Below are positions 1 to 5,396 of a stretch of 6,623 bases of DNA, in pieces. Both the position numbers and the translations under genes were made by a program. The stretch is taken from contig JAOPVG010000570.1 in the NCBI GenBank assembly GCA_025966255.1, positions 1-6,623 on the forward strand. The letters run 5' to 3'. Numbering within the stretch: the first letter of the stretch is position 1; each line of letters starts with the position of its first letter. Under the pieces are notes generated by a model. The model was not told where the DNA came from, did not search any database, and was given only the letters and a program-made list of their open reading frames with translations. The stretch comes from Jatrophihabitans sp. Its GTDB lineage: Bacteria > Actinomycetota > Actinomycetes > Mycobacteriales > Jatrophihabitantaceae.

Positions 1-748
1 CGCCGGGCAGGCCGCCGGTGCCGCGTAGCTCCGCTTCGTTCTGCAGGCCGATGAAATATCGCTTCGTCTCCCCGTTCTGGCCGAGCATCGCGGGCAACAC
101 TTTCGCCGCCCGGGCCGCGGCGTCGACATAACCGCGGATCGACTGAAGTTCCACACTGAACTGCGCCCGCTTGGAGTTGACCACGCCGAGCCAGGTGTCC
201 GTCGGCAGCTGCGACAGCTGCATCGTCGACTCGTCGAGCGCTCGTGCTGCTTCGGTCAGTTGCGGCAGCGCATCGACGAGCGGGGCGACCCGCACCGTGT
301 TGCCGCCCGCCCGCAGGCTGGCCGGGTTGATCAAGCGCGCGACGTCGAGCAACTGCGGCACCGCGTGGGTGCCGACCTGTTCGGTCGCCAGCGCGGTGCC
401 ACGGGTGACGTCCAGCGGCTCGCCGAAGTACGGCACGTGCGCCGCGACCCACCACACCGGCCCGGTGGTCAGGTGGTGGGCCCGCTGCGACATGAGCGGA
501 ACATCGGCGGCGAGCTTGCGGGCATCGTCGATCTGACCGGACGCCACGAGGGTCTTGACCCGCGCGAGCCGGCTGTTGAGTTCGGCGAGTTGGGATCGGG
601 CGACGAGTCCCGTGACGACCAGCCAGATGAAGCTCAGACCGACCAAAGCGGTGCCGCCGTACAGCAAGATCTTCTTGATCCGCGGGGTGCGGCGGTGGTA
701 CCTCACCCGCCGGATCAGGCGCCGGATTCGCCGACGCCACCGCCTCAT
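1..748 (-). CDS. DUF4012-family membrane protein (3' end outside window)
   Basis: This is the N-terminal 249 residues of a membrane-anchored protein; the reading frame is still open at the left edge. Residues 1-27 are extremely basic (start MRRWRRRIRR). One hydrophobic segment follows at about 28-50 (ILLYGGTALVGL...), which suggests a cytoplasmic N-terminus and an extracytoplasmic remainder. Residues 228-249 read TKRYFIGLQNEAELRGTGGLPG in two consecutive parts; the NEAELRGTGGxPG block is a hallmark of DUF4012 proteins. The biochemical function of DUF4012 is not established, but members are often encoded near surface polysaccharide or envelope genes. The ATG at 748 is the only usual start between the upstream gene's stop and the membrane segment; it has no clear Shine-Dalgarno. 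A 6-bp inverted repeat (754-759/770-775) sits just upstream and could hinder translation. The gene lies 44 bases after the secreted-protein gene in the same direction, so co-transcription is likely. Confidence 0.85.
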   Translation of the reverse strand, partial: MRRWRRRIRRLIRRVRYHRRTPRIKKILLYGGTALVGLSFIWLVVTGLVARSQLAELNSRLARVKTLVASGQIDDARKLAADVPLMSQRAHHLTTGPVWWVAAHVPYFGEPLDVTRGTALATEQVGTHAVPQLLDVARLINPASLRAGGNTVRVAPLVDALPQLTEAARALDESTMQLSQLPTDTWLGVVNSKRAQFSVELQSIRGYVDAAARAAKVLPAMLGQNGETKRYFIGLQNEAELRGTGGLPG

Positions 749-792
749 TCGGACGAGGCTACTAGGTGCGCCTCGGAAACAAGCGAAGCGCG

Positions 793-1362
793 TCAGGGCT
801 GCGGGACGGTCTTGTTCCCGCGCCCGGCCGTAGCGAAGGCCACGCCGCCCGCGATCAGCAGTAGCGCCACGGCACAGAGCAACGCCACCTCGACGCCGGT
901 GAAGGCCGTGCCACCGCCGGAGTTGCCTCCGGCGCCGGCCAACCCACTGGATCCAGCCGCGCGAGCGACGAGCGTCAGGCAGTCCCGGTCGGTGCTCAGA
1001 CCGGACGCGCCCACGCCGCAAAGCTGCTTGCTGCCGGCCGGACCGGGCACGACGACCGGCGGGTCGAAGGCGCCGGTGGCGTCGGTGTGCGCGGTGCCGA
1101 CGAACTTGCCGCCAATGGTGAGCCGGACGTCTTCGTCGGGGCAGTAGTGGATGCCCGACGCCTCGATCGTCTCGGCAACCTTCATCGTGGTGCTGCTCGA
1201 TCGGATCGTGGCGTTGGGCGACGGCGGGTACGGCTTCGGCTGGACGCACGTACCGGGAGCGATCTTGGTGCCGAGGTCCTGCGCTGATGCAGACATCGGC
1301 AGCGCCAAGGCGGCCGTGAGCATGAGAGCAAACACCAGCAGGCGAGCGAAGGGTCGCCGCAT
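793..1362 (-). CDS. Secreted, C-terminally anchored small surface protein
   Basis: A 189-residue exported protein that I do not recognise as a named family. Residues 1-27 form a classical signal peptide: basic MRRPFAR, a hydrophobic core, then SASA before QD, the likely cleavage point. The mature part has four cysteines (C39, C74, C115, C128), enough for two disulfides. The segment at about 68-108 (ASGIHYCPDEDVRLTIGG, then GTAHTDATGAF) looks like the Ig-like folds common in actinobacterial surface proteins. A Gly/Ser-rich linker (137-151) leads to TAFTG (152-156), a hydrophobic stretch (158-178) and a short polar tail RGNKTVPQP. This order mimics a sortase signal with a degenerate LPxTG; a plain membrane anchor is the alternative. 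The start is the ATG at 1362, preceded by GGTGAG. A GTG at 1371 is possible. An ATG at 1458 would overlap the promoter and terminator and bury the signal peptide. It probably forms an operon with the DUF4012 gene. Confidence 0.75.
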   Translation of the reverse strand: MRRPFARLLVFALMLTAALALPMSASAQDLGTKIAPGTCVQPKPYPPSPNATIRSSSTTMKVAETIEASGIHYCPDEDVRLTIGGKFVGTAHTDATGAFDPPVVVPGPAGSKQLCGVGASGLSTDRDCLTLVARAAGSSGLAGAGGNSGGGTAFTGVEVALLCAVALLLIAGGVAFATAGRGNKTVPQP

Positions 1363-1414
1363 CTCACTCACCGTCGCATAGTCAGGGCCCGCCGCTTCCC
1401 GACAGGCCTCGGTG

Positions 1415-1443
1415 AACATACCAACGAAGCCGATCACTGACGA
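1415..1443 (-). promoter_or_regulatory. Candidate promoter of the secreted-protein/DUF4012 genes
   Basis: On the minus strand, TCGTCA (1438-1443) and TATGTT (1415-1420) are separated by 17 bases. They match the -35 TTGACA at 4 of 6 positions and the actinobacterial -10 TAnnnT fully. The predicted transcript would begin near 1408, about 40-46 bases before the secreted-protein start. The site lies downstream of the ACP1 terminator candidate, so the envelope gene pair would be an independent unit. Confidence 0.45.
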
Positions 1444-1454
1444 TTCGAAAGAGC

Positions 1455-1483
1455 ACAAAGACCCTGGCAGTTCGGGCCTTTGT
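1455..1483 (-). terminator. Hairpin terminator candidate after ACP1
   Basis: Read on the minus strand, ACAAAGGCCC (1483-1474) pairs with GGGTCTTTGT (1464-1455) around a 9-base loop. As minus-strand RNA all ten pairs form, one of them G-U. As plus-strand RNA the same position is an A-C mismatch, so the structure favours minus-strand transcripts. It begins 40 bases after the ACP1 stop and is followed by only a weak T-run (GTGCTCTTT), which is common in high-GC bacteria. It would insulate ACP1 from the downstream envelope genes. Confidence 0.5.
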
Positions 1484-1523
1484 CACGTTTTGTTGGCCTT
1501 GCTGCTGTTTGGTGCGCCGGCGG

Positions 1524-1784
1524 CTAGTTGATATCCGCGACGTTTGCCGCACCGGCGGCCAGGTAGAAGTCGTAGATCTCGCCGAGGGTTTGCGGCATCT
1601 CGCCCTCGCTGAACGGATCGGTGCCCAACTCCTCCTCGAGCACAGCCGACAACTCGGCCGTGTCCATCGAGTCGAGGCCGATGCCGTCGGAGTACAACGA
1701 CACCTCCCGACCGGTCGCGTCCGGCTTCGACGCGCCGCGCAGGAACTCACGGATGACCTGCTCGACCCGAGCGGTATCTGGCAT
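1524..1784 (-). CDS. Acyl carrier protein 1 (ACP1)
   Basis: An 86-residue stand-alone carrier protein of usual ACP length. The phosphopantetheine attachment motif is GIGLDSM (34-40), with S39 the predicted prosthetic-group serine; the residue after it is Met instead of the usual Leu. The acidic helix that follows (DTAELSAVLEEELGTDPF, 41-58) is a typical partner-docking face. It would carry an acyl group as a thioester in the cytoplasm. The start is the ATG at 1784, preceded by GAGGGAG at an 8-base spacing; extending the frame upstream to 2039 would run through the promoters and give non-ACP sequence. It is divergent from ligase 1, its most likely loading enzyme, and about 57% identical to ACP2 by hand alignment. 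The shared 16-base promoter motif lies 28 bases upstream. The acyl group carried cannot be read from the sequence. Confidence 0.92.
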   Translation of the reverse strand: MPDTARVEQVIREFLRGASKPDATGREVSLYSDGIGLDSMDTAELSAVLEEELGTDPFSEGEMPQTLGEIYDFYLAAGAANVADIN

Positions 1785-1812
1785 CTGAACGACTCCCTCA
1801 TTCCGGAACGCG

Positions 1813-1828
1813 CGGAATCGTATCCCAC
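1813..1828 (-). promoter_or_regulatory. Shared promoter motif, copy A (ACP1)
   Basis: Minus-strand GTGGGATACGATTCCG, one of four copies of (G/C)TGGGATAnnnTTC(C/G)G in the cluster. It contains TACGAT, a full match to the -10 TAnnnT, and ends 28 bases before the ACP1 start, the same distance as copy C has to ACP2. No good -35 is visible at 16-18 bases. With copy B it forms a long inverted repeat (CGGAAnnnTATCCCAC ... GTGGGATAnnnTTCCG) separated by 32 bases. It may be a promoter core, an operator, or both. Confidence 0.6.
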
Positions 1829-1844
1829 GCCGGTCGCCGCGACA

Positions 1845-1876
1845 TTGAGCGCGATCGCCTGTGGGATAAGGTTCCG
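1845..1876 (+). promoter_or_regulatory. Ligase 1 promoter with shared motif, copy B
   Basis: The motif copy GTGGGATAAGGTTCCG (1861-1876) contains the -10 TAAGGT (1867-1872). A -35-like TTGAGC lies at 1845-1850 with a 16-base spacer, the best -35 among the four copies. The predicted transcript starts near 1880 and would carry the short leader frame at 1925 and then ligase 1 and the SDR. It faces away from copy A, so ACP1 and ligase 1 share a compact divergent control region. Confidence 0.6.
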
Positions 1877-1924
1877 CACTGCGGAGCAGCGGGGCAGGTA
1901 CACGCAGACCGGGAGGCGACAACG

Positions 1925-1963
1925 ATGGCTGGTGGCGTGCGCGCGTTCGGGCCGGGGCACTGA
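1925..1963 (+). CDS. Short leader ORF upstream of ligase 1 (12 codons)
   Basis: ATG at 1925 encodes MAGGVRAFGPGH followed by TGA. It has a strong Shine-Dalgarno, GGGAGG at 1911-1916 with an 8-base spacing, the best ribosome site in this control region. The ligase reading frame has no such site. The stop overlaps the CTG at 1960 and lies 5 bases before the TTG at 1969, the two candidate ligase starts, so ribosomes ending here could reinitiate on the ligase. Ligase 2 has an equivalent 10-codon frame whose peptide is unrelated, which points to a role for translation of the frame and not for the peptide itself. It is not rich in any one amino acid, so classical attenuation by charged tRNA is not indicated. 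The frame could be chance, but its pairing with the second copy argues against that. Confidence 0.5.
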   Translation: MAGGVRAFGPGH

Positions 1964-1968
1964 TCGAT

Positions 1969-3324
1969 TTGATCGAGTTACTTCGCCGGGCGGCGACGGT
2001 CGAGGCCGACCGACCCGCAATCGTGACAAACGACCGCACGGTGAGCTACGAGCACCTCGTCGAACTCGCCGGTGCCATCGCCGCGCAACTCCGCGCTCGC
2101 GGTATCACTCGCTTCGGCATTGTCGATCATGACGCGATCAACGTCGTCGCGCTGCTTGCGGCCGCTTCGTCGATCGGGGTCGAGACCTGCGTCTACCCGC
2201 CCGTCGAGTCCGCGGCCGAGGTCGCGGCACTCGCCGAACGCTTCGACCACGTGCTGCTCATCTCCGACCGCACCGACCTGACCGGTCCGGCCGAGGTCCT
2301 TCCCGTCGCCGAGCTCATCGGCGAGCCGGCCGCACCGTCCGAACTCTCCGACGGCCCGCGGCCGCTGCTTGTCTTCACCACCGGGACCACGGGATTCCCG
2401 CGGGCGGTGCGGCAGGACTGGGCCCGCGTCCTGCGGCCGTTTCTCCCGGTCCACCCTGCGCCGACCGAGCGGTGGCTGCTCGCTTACGGACTGCACCAGT
2501 TCGGCGGCCTGCAACTGCTACTGCACGTGATGGGGGCCGGCGCCACGCTCGTCGCGCCGGTGCCGCGGCTGCCCGCCGTCGGCGTCGCGGCCATGCGTAC
2601 CCACCGCGTCGACCACGCCAGCGCGACTCCGACCTACTGGCGCTTCGTGCTCGCCGAACTCAAAGACGGCGGCGGGGAGGTCCCCCCGCTGCGGCAGATC
2701 ACCCTCGGCGGCGAGGCGGTGCAGAGCCGGCTCCTTCAAGACTTGGCCGCCGCGTTCCCGGACGCGCGGATCTCGCAGATCTACGGAGCGAACGAATCGG
2801 GCAACCTGCGCTCGGTGCGCGACGGCCAGAACGGGCTTCCGGCGTCGGTGCTGCAGCAGCGGCCGGACGCCGACGTGTCGCTCAAGATCGTCGATGGCGA
2901 GCTCTGGGTGCGGTCGCGGATCGGCATGCTCGGCTACTACGGCGAGGAGCCGATCGACCCCGACGCGTGGCGGCCGACCGGTGACCTCGTCGACATCGTG
3001 GGCGATCGGATCATGTTCCGCGGCCGGACGTCGGAGATCATCAACGTCGGTGGCGTGAAGGTGGATCCGCTGCCGATCGAGGAGCGCATCAGCGCGCTGC
3101 CCGGCATCGCGTTCACCCGGGTGTTCGGCAAGAAGAACGCACTCACCGGAGCGATCGTCGCGGTGGAGCTGGTGCCCGAACCCGGTGCCGACGCCGACGC
3201 GCTGCGCATCACCGTCCGCGAGGCCTGCGCCGACCTGCCGTCGGCATCCCGGCCCCGTCTCATCCGCTTCGTCGACACGATCGCAACGACAGGAAACAAG
3301 ATGATCAGAGGCAGTGCCGGATGA
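1969..3324 (+). CDS. Adenylate-forming acyl ligase 1 (AMP-binding family)
   Basis: A 451-residue ANL-superfamily enzyme expected to convert a carboxylic acid plus ATP to an acyl-adenylate and then a thioester. Visible motifs are the P-loop FTTGTTGFPRAV (136-147, with Arg where Lys is usual), YGANESG (272-278, conserved Glu276), TGDL (337-340), the hinge region FRGRTSEIINVGG (350-362) and TGNKMIR (441-447), whose K444 is the expected catalytic lysine. The protein is shorter than typical acyl-CoA ligases (500-550) because the N-terminal region is compact. The divergent ACP1 suggests an ACP acceptor, though CoA cannot be excluded. The start is set by homology to ligase 2 (both read MIELLRRAA): TTG at 1969, or CTG at 1960, with no strong ribosome site of its own and a leader frame ending beside it. 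Its stop overlaps the SDR start (ATGA), so the two are translationally coupled. The substrate is unknown. Confidence 0.88.
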   Translation: MIELLRRAATVEADRPAIVTNDRTVSYEHLVELAGAIAAQLRARGITRFGIVDHDAINVVALLAAASSIGVETCVYPPVESAAEVAALAERFDHVLLISDRTDLTGPAEVLPVAELIGEPAAPSELSDGPRPLLVFTTGTTGFPRAVRQDWARVLRPFLPVHPAPTERWLLAYGLHQFGGLQLLLHVMGAGATLVAPVPRLPAVGVAAMRTHRVDHASATPTYWRFVLAELKDGGGEVPPLRQITLGGEAVQSRLLQDLAAAFPDARISQIYGANESGNLRSVRDGQNGLPASVLQQRPDADVSLKIVDGELWVRSRIGMLGYYGEEPIDPDAWRPTGDLVDIVGDRIMFRGRTSEIINVGGVKVDPLPIEERISALPGIAFTRVFGKKNALTGAIVAVELVPEPGADADALRITVREACADLPSASRPRLIRFVDTIATTGNKMIRGSAG

Positions 3325-4070
3325 CGCAGATCACCCAGGAGCCACGCACCGTCATCGTCACCGGCGGCAGCAAGGGGCTCGGCGCCGGCATCGTGCGCGC
3401 CTACCTCGAGGCCGGTGATCGCGTGGCCACGTGCGCTCGGTCCAGCACTCCCGAGGTCGAGGCGTGGGCGGGCGACGCCGAGGTCGGCGACCGGTTCCTG
3501 TTCCAGGCCGCCGATCTGTCGCGACGCAGCGACGCCGACACGTTCGTGCGCGCGATCGTCGATCGATGGGGACGGATCGACGTGCTCATCAACAACGCGG
3601 GCGTGGCGAGGGACGGCGTGCTCGGGCTGACCTCGGACGAGGACATCGACATCGTCGTCGACCTGAACATCAAGGGCACGCTGTACATCACGCGCGCGGT
3701 CAGCCGGCGGATGCTCGCCCACGGCGGCGGCAACATCGTCAACATCTCGTCGGTTGTCGGGCGGTCGGGCTACCGCGGACTTGCGGTCTACAGCGCGACC
3801 AAGGCAGCCCTGGAGGGTATGACGCGAGCGCTGGCTCGTGAGCTGGGATCGCGAGGCATCACCGTGAACGGCATCGCGCCCGGCTATCTGCGGACCGAGA
3901 TGAGCCATGGGCTCGACGAGGCCCAGCTGACGCAGATCGTGCGGCGCACACCGGCCGGCCGGCTCGGCGAGCCCGAGGACGTCGCTCGCGTGGCCCTGTT
4001 CCTCACCGATCCGCGCAATGACTACATCACCGGACAGGTGTTCGTCGTGGACGGCGGCCTGACGAGCTAG
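3321..4070 (+). CDS. SDR-family reductase, FabG-like
   Basis: A 249-residue classical short-chain dehydrogenase/reductase of normal length. It has the cofactor-binding TGGSKGLG (14-21), the NNAG motif (91-94), the structural Asn116, catalytic Ser144 in NISSVVG, Tyr157 and Lys161 in the YxxxK pair, and IAPG (185-188). The C-terminus, ending VVDGGLTS, also follows the FabG pattern. Arg40 after the second beta strand (CARSS) favours NADPH. It is closest in appearance to 3-oxoacyl-ACP reductases, but the family reduces many substrates and no ketosynthase is in the window, so the substrate may be another ACP-bound keto group. The start ATG overlaps the ligase 1 stop by 4 bases, with AGAGG at 3307-3311 as ribosome site. 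It converges with ACP2, only 25 bases separating the two stops, and I see no convincing terminator there. Confidence 0.9.
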   Translation: MTQITQEPRTVIVTGGSKGLGAGIVRAYLEAGDRVATCARSSTPEVEAWAGDAEVGDRFLFQAADLSRRSDADTFVRAIVDRWGRIDVLINNAGVARDGVLGLTSDEDIDIVVDLNIKGTLYITRAVSRRMLAHGGGNIVNISSVVGRSGYRGLAVYSATKAALEGMTRALARELGSRGITVNGIAPGYLRTEMSHGLDEAQLTQIVRRTPAGRLGEPEDVARVALFLTDPRNDYITGQVFVVDGGLTS

Positions 4071-4095
4071 CCGACTTCAGCCAACCAGGTACCAC

Positions 4096-4359
4096 TCAGG
4101 TCGCGGCGGACTCCGGCGCGGTGTCGGAGTCGGCATAGAAGTCGAGGATCTCGCCCACGGTCTGCGGCAGCTCGCCCTGGCTGAACGGGTCGGAACCGAG
4201 TTCGTCCTCGAGCACGGCCGACAGCTCCGCCGCGCTGAGCGAGTCCAGGCCGATGCCATCCGCGTAGAGCGCGGTGTCGCGCTCGATCCCATCCTCGGAC
4301 TTCTTGGCCCGGCGCAAAAAGCCCTTGATCGTGCTCTCGACGCGTTCGGTGTCAGCCAT
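4096..4359 (-). CDS. Acyl carrier protein 2 (ACP2)
   Basis: An 87-residue carrier protein with the canonical attachment motif GIGLDSL (35-41) and predicted phosphopantetheine serine S40. The docking helix AAELSAVLEDELGSDPF and the following QGELPQTVGEI are nearly the same as in ACP1; the differences concentrate in residues 15-31 and at the C-terminal end. The start is the ATG at 4359 with AGGAG at 4366-4370, 6 bases upstream. It lies downstream of the methyltransferase gene in the same direction, but a copy of the shared promoter motif in the 67-base gap should allow separate, possibly stronger expression. The presence of two ACPs beside two ligases suggests paired use (ACP2 with ligase 2), although the conserved docking helix would also permit cross-talk. 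Confidence 0.93.
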   Translation of the reverse strand: MADTERVESTIKGFLRRAKKSEDGIERDTALYADGIGLDSLSAAELSAVLEDELGSDPFSQGELPQTVGEILDFYADSDTAPESAAT

Positions 4360-4387
4360 CCAAAACTCCTTCTTCACCCTCGACCGC

Positions 4388-4403
4388 CGGAAGGGTATCC
4401 CAG
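4388..4403 (-). promoter_or_regulatory. Shared promoter motif, copy C (ACP2)
   Basis: Minus-strand CTGGGATACCCTTCCG contains TACCCT as a TAnnnT -10. It sits between the methyltransferase stop and ACP2, ending exactly 28 bases before the ACP2 start, as copy A does for ACP1. No clear -35 is seen. It implies that ACP2 has its own promoter and does not rely only on readthrough from the methyltransferase. Confidence 0.6.
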
Positions 4404-4426
4404 GGTTCGCGGCCGCGCGCGTTCGG

Positions 4427-5269
4427 TCAGGCGGGCTTCGAGGCGGCGAACAGCGCGTAGCCGAGCGTGCCGTCGTGCCAAAAGCCCTCGAGGATGTGGG
4501 TCGATCGTTCGAAGGCGTCGAGACCGTCCGCACCGAGCAGTTCGACGAGCTCATCCCGGTGTTCGGCGATGTTGGCTCGCCACCGGTCGAAGGTCGGCAG
4601 CGTGGCCTCGGTGAGATCCGTACGCACCTCGATCGTCAGGCCTTGCGCCTCGGCGAGGGCGAGATAGGAATCGAGGGGATCCATCCGCGCTTCCCCGAAG
4701 GCCTCGCGCAGTGTGGCGAAATCCACACGGCGGTCGCGGACCTCCTTGAACGGGATGTCCCGGCGCCGGATGAGGTCGCACAGCACCAACCGACCACCGG
4801 GGCGCAGCACGCGGGCCGACTCCGCGATCAGGGCGTCGCGGGCCGGCATGAGGTGCGACGACTCCAACGCCCACACGCGATCGAAGCTTTCGTCCGGCAG
4901 TTCGTTGGCCGTGCCATCGCGCACCTCGAAGGTCGCGCGGTCAGCGAGTCCGTCGGCCGCCGCGCGGGCGCTCGCTCGATCGACGCCGACCCGGCTCGTC
5001 GTGATGCCGAGAACGTCGACGTCCTGCGTGCGGACGAGGTGGCACGCCGGATCGCCCGTGCCGCAGCCGATGTCGAGGACGCGCAGCCCGGGCTCGAACG
5101 CGGCGGCGGCGATCATCCGGTCGGTCAGCGCCTGGGTGGCGACGGCGAGCGGCTCGTCGCCCTGGTCGAACACCCCGTAGTGCAGGGAGTCGCCGAACAG
5201 CAGTCGCCAGCCGTCGGTCACGCGGTCGTAGTGCGCCGCTGGCTCGGGATCGGCGGTCGGCGCGTTCAT
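4427..5269 (-). CDS. SAM-dependent class I methyltransferase
   Basis: A 280-residue class I methyltransferase. The SAM-binding motif I is VLDIGCGTG (64-72); FDRVWALESSHLM (129-141) and the post-motif RVLRPGGRLVLCD (153-165) follow in the expected order. The N-terminal LLFGDSLHYGVFD (23-35) and the ALESSHLM segment resemble small-molecule methyltransferases of the tocopherol/RebM-like group, as opposed to rRNA or protein methyltransferases. The methyl acceptor cannot be deduced; the neighbours suggest an acyl intermediate or the final product. The start is the ATG at 5269 with GGAAGGA at 5279-5285, 9 bases upstream; a start at 5359 would add residues unlike the family and overlap ligase 2 control sites. 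It is divergent from ligase 2 and separates ACP2 from it, so it appears to be an insertion into, or a loss from, one copy of the duplicated ACP/ligase pair. Confidence 0.88.
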   Translation of the reverse strand: MNAPTADPEPAAHYDRVTDGWRLLFGDSLHYGVFDQGDEPLAVATQALTDRMIAAAAFEPGLRVLDIGCGTGDPACHLVRTQDVDVLGITTSRVGVDRASARAAADGLADRATFEVRDGTANELPDESFDRVWALESSHLMPARDALIAESARVLRPGGRLVLCDLIRRRDIPFKEVRDRRVDFATLREAFGEARMDPLDSYLALAEAQGLTIEVRTDLTEATLPTFDRWRANIAEHRDELVELLGADGLDAFERSTHILEGFWHDGTLGYALFAASKPA

Positions 5270-5306
5270 GACATGCGTTCCTTCCGGGGCGACTGGACGA
5301 ACCGCG

Positions 5307-5317
5307 AGGCTACCCGA
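5307..5317 (-). promoter_or_regulatory. Possible methyltransferase -10 region
   Basis: On the minus strand, TCGGGTAGCCT holds TAGCCT (5312-5307), matching TAnnnT, 37 bases before the methyltransferase start. It resembles the shared motif only loosely (GGG before TA, but no TTCCG after it) and I find no -35. It abuts the ligase 2 copy of the motif on the other strand, so the two genes may compete for, or share, a regulator. Confidence 0.3.
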
Positions 5318-5320
5318 CGC

Positions 5321-5336
5321 GTGGGATAAGGTTCGG
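5321..5336 (+). promoter_or_regulatory. Shared promoter motif, copy D (ligase 2)
   Basis: GTGGGATAAGGTTCGG differs from the ligase 1 copy only at one of the last bases. It contains the -10 TAAGGT (5327-5332) and lies 56 bases before the ligase 2 start and 27 bases before its leader frame. The -35 position has no good match, which favours an activator or an additional operator role. Confidence 0.6.
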
Positions 5337-5363
5337 CGCGTCCGCAGGCGAAAGGGCAACCCG

Positions 5364-5396
5364 ATGATGCCGAGAGCAAACTCCCCAGCGCAGTGA
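5364..5396 (+). CDS. Short leader ORF upstream of ligase 2 (10 codons)
   Basis: ATG at 5364 encodes MMPRANSPAQ followed by TGA at 5394-5396. The TGA overlaps the ligase 2 GTG start as GTGA. A GAAAGGG sequence at 5350-5356, 7 bases upstream, is the only evident ribosome site before ligase 2. The layout parallels the leader before ligase 1, and the two stop codons align at the homologous sequence TGATCGA, although the peptides share no similarity. The likely role is translational coupling to the ligase. Confidence 0.5.
   Translation: MMPRANSPAQ

Noticed and set aside
260..1147. Plus-strand open frame (295 codons) over the DUF4012 and secreted-protein genes
   Set aside because: The minus strand encodes a signal peptide, membrane segments and the DUF4012 motif here; the plus frame encodes nothing recognisable.
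1363..1458. N-terminal extension of the secreted protein from an ATG at 1458
   Set aside because: It would place a signal peptide 32 residues inside the protein and overlap a promoter and hairpin.
1851..1858. GCGATCGC palindrome in the ACP1/ligase 1 control region
   Set aside because: A single octamer of this kind is expected by chance in a GC-rich genome and it lies in the promoter spacer.
1861..1868. Assigning the GGGATA motif to the SigF/SigB type
   Set aside because: Those -10 elements are GGGTAY; here the conserved form is GGGATAnnnT and no matching GGTTT-type -35 is found.
1925..1927. ATG 1925 as the true ligase 1 start
   Set aside because: It is in a different reading frame that stops after 12 codons; a frameshift is less likely because ligase 2 shows the same two-frame layout.
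2937..3908. Minus-strand open frame (323 codons) opposite the ligase 1/SDR junction
   Set aside because: It spans two well-supported genes on the other strand and has low-complexity shadow composition.
4071..4095. Bidirectional terminator between SDR and ACP2
   Set aside because: Only 25 bases separate the stops, and I found just short imperfect inverted repeats with no T-run.
5270..5359. N-terminal extension of the methyltransferase from an ATG at 5359
   Set aside because: The added residues do not resemble the family, and a good ribosome site precedes the ATG at 5269.
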